DNA from: Bursaphelenchus xylophilus
Taxonomy: Eukaryota > Nematoda > Chromadorea > Rhabditida > Aphelenchoididae
NCBI GenBank assembly: GCA_904066235.2
Contig: CAJFCV020000001.1
Location: 7,192,001 to 7,256,000, forward strand
Reading direction: 5' to 3'
DNA length: 64,000 nt
Shown here: one piece after another, positions 46,701-57,413 of the stretch
Layout of the letters: each line of letters begins with the position of its first letter
Position numbering within the stretch: the first letter of the stretch is position 1
Position numbers and translations under genes: made by a program
The notes under the pieces: generated by a model
Told to the model about the DNA's origin: nothing
The model's database searches: none
What the model saw: the letters and a program-made list of their open reading frames with translations, nothing else

Positions 46701-48878
46701 TATCAATCGAAAGGGTTTTCGAAAAGCGCCCATTATGGCATCTCCCCATTCTGGTTTCTGCCCATCATGGACGTGCACGCGTCTTTTATCATTCTTCTTT
46801 CAGTTTATTTTTGATCTGATGGTGTGTGGAAAAGGCAATGGGAACGAACCACTTCAAGATTTTATTCTCCAAAGTCCTGCACCGATCGACACTGCCGTTA
46901 AATTGTCGAGTGTTTACAGGGAGATGTCAGAGAAAGAGAAGGAGCGCGCCAAAGATCTCACCAATGTGGCGCAATTTGCCGAGAATCTGGCAGTGGAGTT
47001 GTTGAGTATCACTGCCTCTGAATATAATGCGGCGTTATTATTGAAAGCAAAGGATAACCGAGGTCGTCCGTTATTGGATGTCCTTATTGAAAACGAACAG
47101 GTGTGTTTAGAAACCTACATTAATATAATATTTAAAATTTCAGAAAGAAGTGGTTTCTTATGCTTCAGTCCAACGTTACCTGACCGAAATCTGGACTGGC
47201 CGAGTGGACTGGTCCTTCGGCAAGACCCTGACCTTTGCCGTTTTCGTCTTCTTTTGTCCCCCAGCATGGTTTTACTTTTCGTTACCTTTGAACAGCAGAA
47301 TTGGTAAGGTCTGAGTCATCTCTTGCCGTGTGCATTGCTATATAGGGGCTGTAATTGGCCAGACAAAAATGTGTTACGAAAGAAGTAAACTTTTTTGGAA
47401 ACGGTTGTTGCGCGACGTTGTGTCAGATTTCGCAACTACAGTAACCAAACAAGAAACCATGTTTTTGTTTGACCAAGTGACGATCTGAACTACATACGCC
47501 GTATATATATTCAAATAACGGGATGATTTTAGGAAGAGCGCCAATTATTAAATTTGTGTGTCATGTGGTCTCCCATGTGTATTTCACCTTGTTATTGACG
47601 ATAGTTGTTCTAAATGTAACTCATAAAATGTATGAGGTAACCTCGGTGATACCGAATCCAGTGGAATGGCTACTTCTCCTCTGGCTTTCGGGAAATTTGG
47701 TTTCAGAATTGTCGAACATTGGAAGTGGATCTGGCCTCGGGATTGTTAAAGTATGTGTAACGAGAGAGAAGCCCCAATTCAGGTCTTAATCCTAATCTTG
47801 GCAGCGATCGCTATCGCTATTCACATACTGGCTTTTCTCTTACCGGTTATTTACATGTCTCATCTGGACAATGACGACAAATTACACTTTGCTCGAACCA
47901 TGTTATACTTGAAGAACCAGTTGCTCGCCTTTGCTTTGCTGTTTGCTTTTGTGGAATACTTGGACTTCCTGACAGTACATCATTTATTTGGACCTTGGGC
48001 TATCATCATCAGGGATCTGATGTATGATCTGACTCGGTTCCTCGTCATCCTGATGTTATTTGTTTGTGGCTTCACCCTTCATGTTACTTCCATCTTTCAG
48101 GTCTGTTTTAACATGTTTTTTATGACCCAGAAGACATTTTTTAGCCCGCTTATCAACCAGTAGATGAAGACTCTGCGGAATTGATGAGACTAGCTTCCCC
48201 TGGCCAAACTTTGGAGATGCTTTTCTTCTCTCTGTTTGGATTGGTCGAGCCTGATAACATGCCTCCTTTACATCTGGTCCCTCCCTTTGGCAAGATGGTT
48301 CTGAAACTTTTATTCGGGATCTACTTGATGGTGACTTTGGTTGTTTTAATTAACTTGTTGATTGCTATGATGAGTGACACTTATCAGAGGATCCAGGCGC
48401 AGTCAGATAAAGAATGGAAGTTCGGCCGAGCCATCCTAATCCGGGCCATGAATAAGAGATCGGCCACGCCCTCCCCCATCAACATGCTCACCAAGCTGTA
48501 TACTGTTCTTAAAGTGGCTTATCGGAATAGATGTAGGTTTTTTGGAAGTCAAATACAATATGTTTTCAACTGGTTTCAGTACGCATCTGCACGCAAAGGG
48601 CTCAGCAAGACCTCAGATACGAGGAGAACATCGACGCGTTCTCCATGAATGGACAGAACGGCCGAGCTTCTCCCACGTTTAAATTGGGCGGGAATGATAA
48701 CGGTGAGTTTACAGAACATTCTCATTAATAATAATTATTAGAAGTCGCAAATGAAGAAGCTGCCAACTCCCACAACATGAACCTGGACACTGTGATCGAT
48801 TGGAAGAGGATAGTTGGAATGTATTATCAGTTGAGTGGGAAGCAAAACCCCGCCGAGATGGATTCCGAACGAAGTTAA
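34767..48878 (+). CDS. trp-4: TRPN mechanosensory channel (NOMPC/TRP-4)
   Basis: Spans 14 kb. Exons read from MLTPDEESIRRRGVIGSALT (34767-34842) through 34910-35403, 35442-35636, 36597-36852, 37786-37949 and 43526 onward, keeping phase throughout. Well over twenty ankyrin repeats follow (for example TALHLAASNGHLELCKLLL and TPLHLAAENDYPDVVKLFL). The linker helix region (SSVYREMSEKEKERAKDL) precedes the channel. Membrane segments include FVFFCPPAWFYFSL, SHVYFTLLLTIVVL, LILILAAIAIAIHILAFLL and LLAFALLFAFVEYL. The pore region and TRP box are LEMLFFSLFGLVEPD and IQAQSDKEWKFGRAILIR. The protein is nearly identical to C. elegans TRP-4 in the pore half. TRPN forms force-gated cation channels in dopaminergic and other sensory neurons. 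Introns at 35637-36596, 36853-37785, 37950-43525 and about 46282-46800 are packed with palindromic elements. AATAAA at 48918-48923. Confidence 0.95.
35656..36543. repeat. Inverted-repeat element, trp-4 intron 3
   Basis: The left arm (aaggatgacccggacatttc, ccaactcagaatc, aatgtcggcacgaatttt) returns inverted at 36350-36543 (aaaattcgtgctgacatt, gattctgagttggtcg). Arms are about 195 bp with a spacer near 500 bp. It fills almost the whole intron 35637-36596. Confidence 0.8.
37026..37778. repeat. Inverted-repeat element, trp-4 intron 4
   Basis: The ends, cggtccattatgggaacatt and tgtaatggacgg, plus tttctgaaatc and gatatcctca, are inverted copies. The short arms are about 55 bp. The interior is AT-rich and unrecognised. 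The right end is similar to 43365-43430. Confidence 0.6.
38394..39279. repeat. TACAGGGTGGTTCAGCC element
   Basis: Near-perfect terminal inverted repeats of about 270 bp. The left end tacagggtggttcagccga is matched by tcggctgaaccaccctgta at the right. A TA dinucleotide closes both ends. No transposase reading frame is visible inside. It is a non-autonomous element in the 5.6 kb trp-4 intron. Confidence 0.88.
39283..40194. repeat. TACAGGGTCTTTC palindromic element
   Basis: Arms 39283-39625 and 39853-40194 are almost identical inverted copies, so both encode the same 62-residue and 68-residue open frames on opposite strands. Termini are tacagggtctttcaagaaa and its complement ending gaccctgta. 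The spacer is about 230 bp and unrelated to the arms. It starts 3 bp after the previous element ends. Confidence 0.9.
40623..40691 (+). pseudogene. tRNA-like unit, left arm
   Basis: It has a clear A-box (TGGCGCAACCGGTAG) and B-box (GGTTCGAGTCC). The T stem CCCGG/CCGGG pairs with an eight-base loop, one more than standard, and the acceptor ends do not pair well. It looks tRNA-derived rather than a working tRNA. Confidence 0.6.
41556..41624 (-). pseudogene. tRNA-like unit, right arm
   Basis: The minus strand repeats the left-arm unit with one visible change (GTGGAAGC for GTGTAAGC at the 3' end). Both promoter boxes are kept, so the two units transcribe toward each other if active. Confidence 0.6.
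42600..43345. repeat. Palindrome with GAGGGGTTCCTCTCG ends
   Basis: Both ends carry repeated gaggggttcctctcg-type motifs (42593-42660 and 43275-43345). Inner arms around 42684-42895 and 42900-43128 are inverted copies built from tagtactatctggtactata-like units and a gttttcgagggtgctgattt string. It is nearly spacer-less, so it could fold into a single hairpin. Confidence 0.82.
46318..46760. repeat. CCATAATGGGC element, trp-4 intron
   Basis: The left end gatgccataatgggcgtat and cgaaaacccttttg are matched inverted near 46700-46745 by aagggttttcg and cgcccattatggcatc. It has the same CCATAATGGGC terminus as the outer element at 30144-31606. Confidence 0.65.
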
Positions 48879-48917
48879 GGGGGATTATGCCCGAGAATGC
48901 ATAAATTGTCATAAACC

Positions 48918-48923
48918 AATAAA
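48918..48923 (+). terminator. Poly(A) signal of trp-4
   Basis: AATAAA, 40 bases after the trp-4 stop codon. Confidence 0.7.
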
Positions 48924-49106
48924 GTTGAACGCACCTAGAGTTGGCGAGAGCCGGGATCTCTCGGCAGATCTCTCTCCTTCGATGCCCTGAATTAGCGTAG
49001 GCGCCACTTTCTCCACTGATTTCCCCTTTCGAATCGACTGACCGCACTGTAGTCGCCCTTCCTTTGGCATTGATTTCGTTCATTCGGTTGCTTTCCCGTT
49101 CTTTGG

Positions 49107-51868
49107 ATGGAAAGTCGCCGTCGATCACATTCCGCCTCGAGAACGCTGGACCAGACCGTGAATCTGGTGGGCAGAATCGGGGCCAGTCTTCGGATATCTG
49201 GTCGGAGAAAGAACAAGGAAGAGAAGGACCGGGATCGGGTCGTCTCCCCCACCAAGGATCTTCTGACTTTGGCTTCGGCCAAGCTTGATTCTCCCTCTCT
49301 GATCCCCAGAAATCTCCGTCTCTCTCATTCGCGCAGTGTCACCAACAGTCCTCGCCCTTCTCGGTTTAGGCCCTTAGGTGATCAACTCAGTTGTCCTCCA
49401 ACTCCAGAGCCCCAACGGAGGGTTTTCTTGAAAGATGGGGCCACTCAATTGACCTCTCTATCCACTTTGATGACACATCATCGTCATTTCTTTCTGTTTG
49501 ATGACGTTTTACTGGTTTCTAAGCAGAAGTAAGTTCGACAAACTCATTTGCGAGCCTTCTGTTTTCTATTCGCGTTAATGGTTTGCCAACCTAGAGGCCC
49601 CAACAGCTACAAATTCAAGGAGAAGATCCCTCTGAGCAAGCTCTGGACGGCTTCAAACAACTGCAGCCATTCTTTTCTGATTGGGTGGCCCCATTACAAC
49701 TATGTAGCTCATTTCAGGTACGTATAAACGTAAGGTTTCTGACTCTTCTTCCAGCTCTGAGAGGGAAAAGGATGAATGGTTGGGCGCACTCTCCAACAAT
49801 ATCAAAAATAAATTAATCCGCTCATTTACAACCATCAGTGTGGCCGTGAAAGTTGATGGCAGGAATCAAGTGAGTGAGCCGCCGATCACAATGAATGCTT
49901 TAGATAATCCGCCATGAAATTGAGAATGGAGCCACGGCTTCGGAGATTCTCAGCCAGTTGGTCTCCAAATTAAATCTGGGTTCCGACACGAATATGTTCG
50001 AATTATTCATAGAAATCAATGGTTCTCCTAGCCTATTGCATGGGATAGAGAACATATATGCCATCCTGAGGGACTATGTGGAGAAGATGAGACTGAATAT
50101 CTCTCAACTCAAACATCTCGACACGTGTCCTTTAGTCCAATGCCGGCTTTTAATCCAACCAAGTCAATCCCCTCTGCCTGTTAATAGTATTGTAAATCAG
50201 ATGAAAAAAGTAATCTTAAGTAAAATGGAGTCAAAGAAGCTGTTCGGGAGGAAGTTGGAAGGCTCCATGCCACCTCAACCAGTTCTCACAATGATCGATT
50301 ATTTGACGATGCATGCCCAGAATACAGAAGGCATCTTCAGAAAATCGCCAAAGCAATCCACGGTTAGGAAATTGAAGGAGCTTTTGGATCATGGCCAAGT
50401 CCCCAACTTCCACGAATTCAGTCCACACGTGACCGCTTCTTTGTTGAAGGTACTGCTCTCTCAGGTTTCAAGCGGAATCATTTCTAGGATTATTTGCGAT
50501 CGATCCCCGGCCAATTACTCCTTTCTGGAAATTATGAAATGTGGATGGAGATTTGCTCTCAATCAGAGCAAAAAGTGCAGATTGAGAAGTGCAAGAATCT
50601 ACTGCAATTCCTGCCTCCCAGTAATACCATTCTGTTAAAATGTATTCTCCGATTACTCCGGATCATTTCCAATCAGCCCCAGAGCAAGATGAACACAAAA
50701 TCTCTGGCTGTTTGTATTGCGCCAAGTTTATTAGAGAATCCTGGCAAGTTTTGAAAGGACAATTCTCCTAATTAATATCATTCCAGTGGCGTCAATCGAA
50801 GATTCCGTTAAGAAGGTACCGGAATTGGCCGAGTTTTTGATTGTAAATGCTCCATTTCTGTTTGATAACTTTGAAGAAGACCATGCTCTCCTTCCCAATA
50901 ATCAACTCTACGATTCGACAGACTCTGGTCTCAGTTGCGACTTGACCAATGATCCCATCAAGGAGTCTGTGGACGTTTCTCCGAGTCCAGATTCTGTTCA
51001 TTTCGATTCCTCATATTCTGATGACTCGAATTTGGACACGGAAAACGACAGAAGATATACGGTAGGAAAATGTTTAGGCTCGAAAAAGTTTCTCATTTTT
51101 GATTATGCCACTTTTTTGAAAGCAATAAGAACATTAATTATTTTCTAGAGGCCTACTAATTTTACACGAATGGAATCTTCGAACCTCGATACCACCCCTG
51201 AAGTGAGCCCTCAATCTTCACCTTGGTTACCAAGAGCAGGAAATAAGGGAGCGGAGAAGTCGACAAATAAATTACTGTATTCAACAAACACCTTCTGTAA
51301 AGAAGTTGCCCATCGGAAGGATTATTCGTCTGACAGCACCGCCACTCTGATCCCGTCCGAAGCCGGGGATTCAAAGGAAATTGGGATCTCAGATATCCAA
51401 AGTCCGAGACTTTCTAACAGGATTGAGCGATCACCCTATATCTCATCAAGGTCACCAACATTCCTTCCCAAGTTCTCTCCGTCGCTGCCCAGCTCCCCGT
51501 TAATCTCCAGGAATTCTTCGAGTAATGTTTCGCCCTCAATCTCCAGAAACCTTGTCCAATATCCGACCTTTGTTTCTCGAGCTTCATGTGTATCTCCCGT
51601 TCTAAATCGAGTTCCTCGTCCTTTTTCGAGCAATCAGAAAATATTGAATCAAGGACCGCAAAACACAACGGCGGCGAAACCTCCAATCCCCAATCGACCT
51701 GCCTGGAAACCGCCGCGGAAGACCGCAGAAGAAATTATTCTGGGGAATCTGGAGGTGAATTGGTCAGTTCCAACGATCCGATCTATGTTCCAAAAACAAG
51801 ATTTAAAGCCGGCTCACATCGACACAGTTTATGCCAGACTGGATTTGATTAAACAGAACAAGTTGTAA
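49107..51868 (+). CDS. RhoGAP with PH and RA domains, ARHGAP20-like
   Basis: A multi-exon gene of about 800 residues. The Ser/Arg-rich start (MESRRRSHSASRTLDQ) leads to a split PH domain (RRVFLKDGATQLTSL, RHFFLFDDVLLVSKQ, FSSEREKDEWLGAL). A Ras-association-like segment follows (GATASEILSQLVSKLNLG). The RhoGAP domain has the arginine finger in NTEGIFRKSPKQSTVRKLK, then FHEFSPHVTASLLKDYLRSI and NTKSLAVCIAPSLLENP. The rest is Ser/Pro-rich with no known domain. This order matches ARHGAP20, an effector of Rap that inactivates Rho. The catalytic arginine is present, so it should be active. The substrate GTPase cannot be told. AATAAA starts two bases after the stop codon (51870-51875). It begins 229 bp after trp-4. 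Confidence 0.85.
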
Positions 51869-51869
51869 T

Positions 51870-51875
51870 AATAAA
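51870..51875 (+). terminator. Poly(A) signal of the RhoGAP gene
   Basis: AATAAA almost touching the stop codon, implying a very short 3' UTR. The flp gene converges from the other side 126 bp away. Confidence 0.6.
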
Positions 51876-52001
51876 TACAAAATTTTTGCGAGGGATCCGG
51901 CTACAAGGACTGACGGGAGAATTGTAATCGTAGCCTACAGATCAACTTGAGTAATTTTACTGGTGAACGGAGAGTGACTGGGCTGACTAACTGGCCTTGA
52001 C

Positions 52002-52303
52002 TCATTCATATTCGGGGTCTTGTACATCATCCGCGCGCTTTCCGAACCTCATCCATTTTCCTTGAGGGGCCCTTTTCCCGAATCGCATCCATTTGCCCTG
52101 AGGGGATCTCTTCCCGAATCTCATCCACTTCATCGCCGGTGCTCGGGCTTCGCGATACAAGTTATCCTTTAAAGTTATTCTCCGTTTGTTTACAGCTGTC
52201 TACTTACCTGATAGATGTCTGATCCCGAAACGACCTGTGCCTGGCCGAGGAAATGACCCACGACGAGCAGAAATGCGAACAACAGGCTCATCGGCGCCAC
52301 CAT
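52002..52303 (-). CDS. flp-22: FMRFamide-like peptide precursor, FLP-22 type
   Basis: Two exons (52303-52208 and 52166-52002) join in phase 0 and give 86 residues. The first exon is a signal peptide ([20 protein letters not shown]). The second contains three KWMRFG units, each followed by Lys-Arg: [24 protein letters not shown] and [12 protein letters not shown]. The first is preceded by a single arginine site (REAR). Each glycine would become the C-terminal amide, giving three ten-ending KWMRFamide peptides. C. elegans FLP-22 makes three copies of SPSAKWMRFamide, so this is the likely orthologue. The tail [10 protein letters not shown] is acidic. Such peptides act on G-protein-coupled receptors. 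The gene is too short to be seen as a long open frame. Confidence 0.92.
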
Positions 52304-53082
52304 TATCCAAACTCGACCTGTAAATATTGTAATGAAATTGTAATATTAAATCCGGGAATGCTGAGGAGCAATTTATACGGTAGCCTAAAGAAAGAGGCTG
52401 GCTCCACAGGCGATCCATATTCACGGCTTTATGAACTTAGGATTCTCAAGAAATCGCATGACCAGCTTTAATCAAATTTTCAAAAATGACGAAGCGGAGA
52501 TACGGTAATTAGGAATAAAAAGGTTGAGAAAGATGGCTAAAAGACCTCACCCAACTACAACTCCCATAATGGGGCCAAGGAAAACTAATTATACGAAACG
52601 AGCTCGTTCAACTTCTTGGGGACACTAACTTTTAAGTAGCCATAGACAGCGACACCAAGCAAGATCTCTCGATAAATGCGGACACCGCGAATGGGCACGC
52701 TTTTATATTTCCCAAATGACTAATGCGGCCGAATCACCTGAGACCCCACGAATGCCCTTGCCGAATCCAGAAAACAGAATTCCGGGCACAAAAGCCGTAA
52801 AAAACAAAAATCTTTTGTTGTGCCTGAGGGGCTGGGCATAACGCGAAAGTAGTGTCAAGATCGTATCCTCCTTCTCTTCTCACCTCAATAGGCAAGTAGA
52901 CAATCAGGCAGGAAATCAAATTTGGACATGACAAAGGCCTGCCCACTCTCCCCCTTGCATTAAGGCCTCGAAAACGGAATCTTGTTCCCATTTAATGTCA
53001 TCAAACAAGCAAAAGAATAGTATAAATGAGCATGATTAAATAAAGTTAAAGCATTTTGAAATTAGTTCCATCAGTCTTGGAC
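52304..53082. promoter_or_regulatory. Upstream region of the flp gene and EB1 3' flank
   Basis: No gene or repeat is visible. A ttttatattt box near 52699 could be a TATA-like element. Neuropeptide genes usually carry their cell-type control here. Confidence 0.35.
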
Positions 53083-54058
53083 TCAAGCGCTTCCTTGCTC
53101 AATCTCTTCGTCTTCTTCTGGAGGTGCAAATCCCTCTTCGGTTTCATAAAGGATTTCAAAAATCTTATCGATGGTAATCTTAACCTCGGTCTCGTTGTCC
53201 TGACATAAAATCTCAATCTTTCGGAGTTTGGTAAAATAAAAGTCGCGTTCCTTTTCTATTCCAGCAATAATATCGTCCGATTCACGGATTTGTTGTAGAG
53301 CCTCTTCGTATTTACTTTTGACATCTTCATATTCCTAAAATCCATTATCCGTAGTTTTCACCATGGTTTAACCACTTACTTGACGACTAACCCCATTTTC
53401 CTTAGCAATAGTTGATGGTTGTGGTCGATTTGCCGCACTTCCCACTTTGTTTGGAGTCTTCAAGGCCGCTGTCCGCGTGCCAGAATGTACATTTCTAAGG
53501 GTTGATGGTTTAGAACCTGAAGCGCTGTTTACCGAAGCAGTAGAACCCCCAGTCTGACGGTTGGTTGTAGTCGATTTCAAAGGCATCCTGGAGCTGCTGT
53601 TTCCTTCTATTCCAGAAGGGAGATTCTCAAAGTTCCGAGCTGCCGCAGGGTTGTATTCTCTCCCATCATAATTGGCATCGAAGAACTTTTTAAACCATTG
53701 CAAAAACTCAAAGTTATCCTAAACCAAGTTTATCCATCAAGCGCGCACTTACTTGAAACTTTCCTTTGATTAATTTCTCAACTGGAACAACCTTATCAAT
53801 ACCCAATTGTTTCCAGCTAACCTGAACCAGCTTCCAATTGGCTAACCAGTCCAATTCGAGGCGGCTATTCCACTTAACGCGCTTCAAGGGAAGAGAGTCG
53901 GGGAAGAGGAAGTCGGTGAACAGACAATACCCTGCTCCAGAATGAAGCTGTTCGATCTTCGTGAAGTTGGACTGGAGACAATCGTTGACCCAGGCCAAGA
54001 GTTCGTTGCGGGATAAGTTGTCGGTGGTGGCAGAAGTGGCATAAACGTTAACAACCAT
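53083..54058 (-). CDS. ebp-2: Microtubule plus-end protein EB1
   Basis: Three exons give about 300 residues. The N-terminal calponin-homology domain starts [20 protein letters not shown] and includes [20 protein letters not shown] and [16 protein letters not shown] Ser/Thr/Arg-rich linker is followed by the dimeric EB homology coiled coil ([20 protein letters not shown]). EB1 tracks growing microtubule ends and recruits SxIP partners. The C-terminus ends [11 protein letters not shown], so the EEY/F motif that binds CAP-Gly proteins is absent. A tgttag acceptor is five bases before the ATG. Nematodes have several EB paralogues, so the symbol is a guess within the family. Confidence 0.88.
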
Positions 54059-54312
54059 CTCGCCTAACACATAGGGTAAAAAACAAAATCTTAAGATAAG
54101 CATTGCGATTAAACGCTACATATTTCTCTACATCACTCCGATTTAAATAAATTTATATTACTAATAAAAGTTTGAACATGATGGAAGGCACTCGATTAAT
54201 TCAAAAACCTAGCTATAAAGATTTAAATAATACAAAACTATACTATTGTTAGCTGCTTCCATCACCGACTATGAACAACAGCATATGCTACCGGAGATGG
54301 CAAGACACGTAA

Positions 54313-56079
54313 TTAATTGCGGCGACGCCAAGGACACCAGATCCGTTTGAAGAGACCGCGAGACCGAGTGTTATTATCGCCAGCACTTGGCTGCTCTTCT
54401 ACTGATTTCTTTTCTGGAAGCAAGCACTGATTAGGATCAGGAGACTCCTCAACTTGTGGGCCACCCCAATTTTGAGGCTGATCTTCTGCTTCTTGATGGC
54501 CATACTGAATCATCTCGTCCAACTTCTAAAATTGATGCTCGGTCTATGAAAAGGAGAACGGTTTCATTTATAAAAGCTGACATACCACTTGGAATTCTCT
54601 TTTGAACCATTTCCCAGCCCTAGCTGTTACGGTATTCCATCGATTGTCTGGATCTTTCTCGAGCATTCCTTTCAAAAGGCTCAGAAGATCCGGCTTCGAG
54701 GTAATGTCTTCTGGCCAAGTAATGTCACATTGAGAAATGTTCTCGAAGAGTTTCATCAAGCCGTCTCCATTGAATGGATAATCCCCACTGATCATGTTGT
54801 ATAGTGTTACTCCGCACGCCCATATATCCACAGGACGCCCCCTAAAAATTATTTAGGTATATTAATATATATCCGCAAAACAAATCATGTCCGTTGATAA
54901 GAGACAGACTTTAGAAAGTGTATGCGTACTCACAGCATTTTTTACCGCAGTTTTGCGCAGTTTCCTTTTCAGAATAAGGAATTTGCATGCATATTTTTTC
55001 CTACAAAGATTCTGCAGATATTTTCAAGGTTTTTCGAATCAGTCCATATTCTCCCAAAAAATTACCATCAAACAAGGAAACAAAACCTTACCTGAATCGC
55101 AGAACAGTTCCTGAGACAATCTCTGGAGGTTGAAACTTTGGAGTTCCCTGCGAAAGAGAGCACCAATCATCGACAAGGGGATCGGCGGATTCCAAGAGCT
55201 CCGCCACACCCATATCACAAATTTTCAGGCATCCATCCGACGAAAGCAACAAGTTTCCAGGCTTTATGTCCTTGTGAATGACGCCCTTCAAATGTAGATA
55301 ATCCACACCCTCAAGCAACTGAACCAGATATCCGTGAGCCTTTAACAAAATTATTAAAACTTCCGTCATCTTACTTGGAATTCTGGAAGTTTTTTCTCAT
55401 TTGAAGAGTCGAGAAGTTGCTGCAACGAACATGTGCAGTACTCCATTACCAAGTACAACTTCTCTTTTTCTTCAACTCTGAACGTGTCTAATAGGCGAAT
55501 CACATTTTCATGTCGAACTTGTTTAAGGATATGAAGTTCATGCTGCACATTTTTCTCTCCAAAAGGAATCTTCCTCAACCGTTTGTCCTAAACTGTAAAA
55601 ATAAAGTATAACACACCAACCTTAATGATCTTGATAGAACGACGCACCAGTGTCCGGCAATCAATGACTTCTTTCACTTTGCTGTAAGCACCCTCGCCCA
55701 ACAATTCTCCAAACAAATACCCGTTTATGACCTTAGGAGGTTTATGCACAACCGGTTCTTCCAGATCACCATCATGTAGAGGATTAAACTCTTGGCTTAA
55801 TAAATCATGGACAGCATTAAGCGGAACTTGTGATGTGGAAGGCAGAATGACTTCGCTATCTTCGACGAAAAGAGCAACCGGCTGATCTTCTGCCATTGCC
55901 ATGGCCCTAAATCGTTCCCTCAGATCAATCTCTTCTTCTTCCGAGTCTCCATCTGGATTGCCAACTGTGACACTCTGTAAACAAAGATATTTGGTTGGTG
56001 TTTAAAAAGTTACCATCGTCTTCGATCTTTCAAAGGGCTCATTTTCGGAAGTCATCCCGCCTAAATACGAGTCAGTCAT
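54313..56079 (-). CDS. par-4: LKB1/PAR-4 serine/threonine kinase
   Basis: Six or so exons give about 520 residues, starting [16 protein letters not shown]. The kinase core has the glycine loop [17 protein letters not shown], the lysine in RRSIKIIK, a [20 protein letters not shown] helix, the hinge [13 protein letters not shown], the catalytic loop [13 protein letters not shown] and the APE-like FQPPEIVSG. The C-lobe includes [19 protein letters not shown]. The activation motif reads ICDMGVAEL, so the usual DLG of LKB1 is DMG. LKB1 with STRAD and MO25 phosphorylates AMPK-family kinases and, in nematodes, sets embryo polarity. The tail ends in a basic run ([12 protein letters not shown]). The zinc finger gene ends about 130 bp upstream on the same strand. 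Confidence 0.94.
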
Positions 56080-56207
56080 GCCATAAACGACCATCCAAAA
56101 TAGATTGATGAAAACAACTATGGTCCGTCTTCTCAATTAAGGCACATAATTTAATGAACTATTTAAAAATCTACGAAATATCACAGTAACAAGATAAAGG
56201 CAGTAAA

Positions 56208-57116
56208 TCAATCCAAATCTTCGTCAAGGAACCCGTTGATTGTCTTACAATCTTTCTGAAGCGCTGCATCGATGGTAATTTCGTTTTGGACCCAATCTAT
56301 CATAGCAGCCTCTTCCATATTAGTAGAAATCAGATTTTGTGTAATAACTTCTTTTGTATCAACTGACTGTGAGGTAAAAAAAGACGTTTCTAAACAAAAC
56401 ACATATAAATTTAGTACTAACTTACCATACAAATCGTCCATCTGAAACACACGCGCTGATTCTTTGTGCATAGCATCTCTGCTGCTCTCCATGGACAAAT
56501 ACCCTTTACCTAAAATGCAATAGACATTACAATTCTCCTCACCACCGTTGTCATCAATCAGAAACTCGACTAAAATGAAATGAGAGCTTTCCGGAGCTAT
56601 CCATGGGTGCCTGGCTATAACAGTAGCGTGTTTACCATAATGTTCTTGGAAATGCCGCGAACAATAGCTAGAGAAATCACAAATGGGACATCCAAATTTC
56701 GCTGAGAGCCCGGGATGCCGATTCCTGACCAAAATTTTTGTTGTCTTATTCACTTACGCGACATGTTGCTGATAACTGGCAGGTTCCATAAAAGATTCCA
56801 CACAATGAGGGCACTGATACCCCCATTCTGACCGGGGAACATGATTTCTTAATTTATGTCTTCTGAGAGTCATTTGGCTGGCTAAAATATTCACATAGAA
56901 AACAACATGTAATTCGGTATTAAATGAACGTACCTGCCGCAAAGTCGCACTCGTCGCAAGAAAAAGGCCGAACGTCGTTATGCACATTCATATGCTCGTC
57001 GTATGAACGCTTCGATGATAAAAATTTAGAGCAAATCTTACATCGCCACCTGGACTTTGCTTTTATTATATGATCCGTATTCCTTATCCTCATTGTCGTG
57101 TCCTTCGCCGCGGTCA
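56208..57116 (-). CDS. C2H2 zinc finger protein
   Basis: About four exons give some 265 residues. I chose MTAAKDTTMRIRNTDH because a cgctttttag acceptor lies eight bases upstream. Several zinc fingers are visible: WRCKICSKFLSSKRSYDEHM, FSCDECDFAAG (continued in the next exon), YQCPHCVESFMEPASYQQH and FGCPICDFSSYCSRHFQEH. After the fingers the chain is acidic with no domain (INGFLDEDLD at the end). It probably binds DNA or RNA, but I do not recognise the orthologue. par-4 follows in the same direction after about 130 bp. Confidence 0.8.
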
Positions 57117-57413
57117 TAATGAAACTAAAAAGCGACAGTCTATCGATAGGGGTATGAAAAAAACCGCGCAAAATTATAAAAGGTACGCTAAAGTAAAGTT
57201 CATTCTAAGAAGCCGGGACACAGCCTTTTATAAAAATTTAGACTTCAGTGGTAAAAAAAATAATATATTATCTAAATTTGAGACTACAACTAAAATTTCT
57301 ACATTACCAAGAAAGAAAAGGAAGAATGCCATCACAACAAGCGCAAAAAGCTTGATGAATAAAACGAGGGCGCAGCTCGCGGTCGAAATTACACACGTTT
57401 TGGTAAAGGATAA

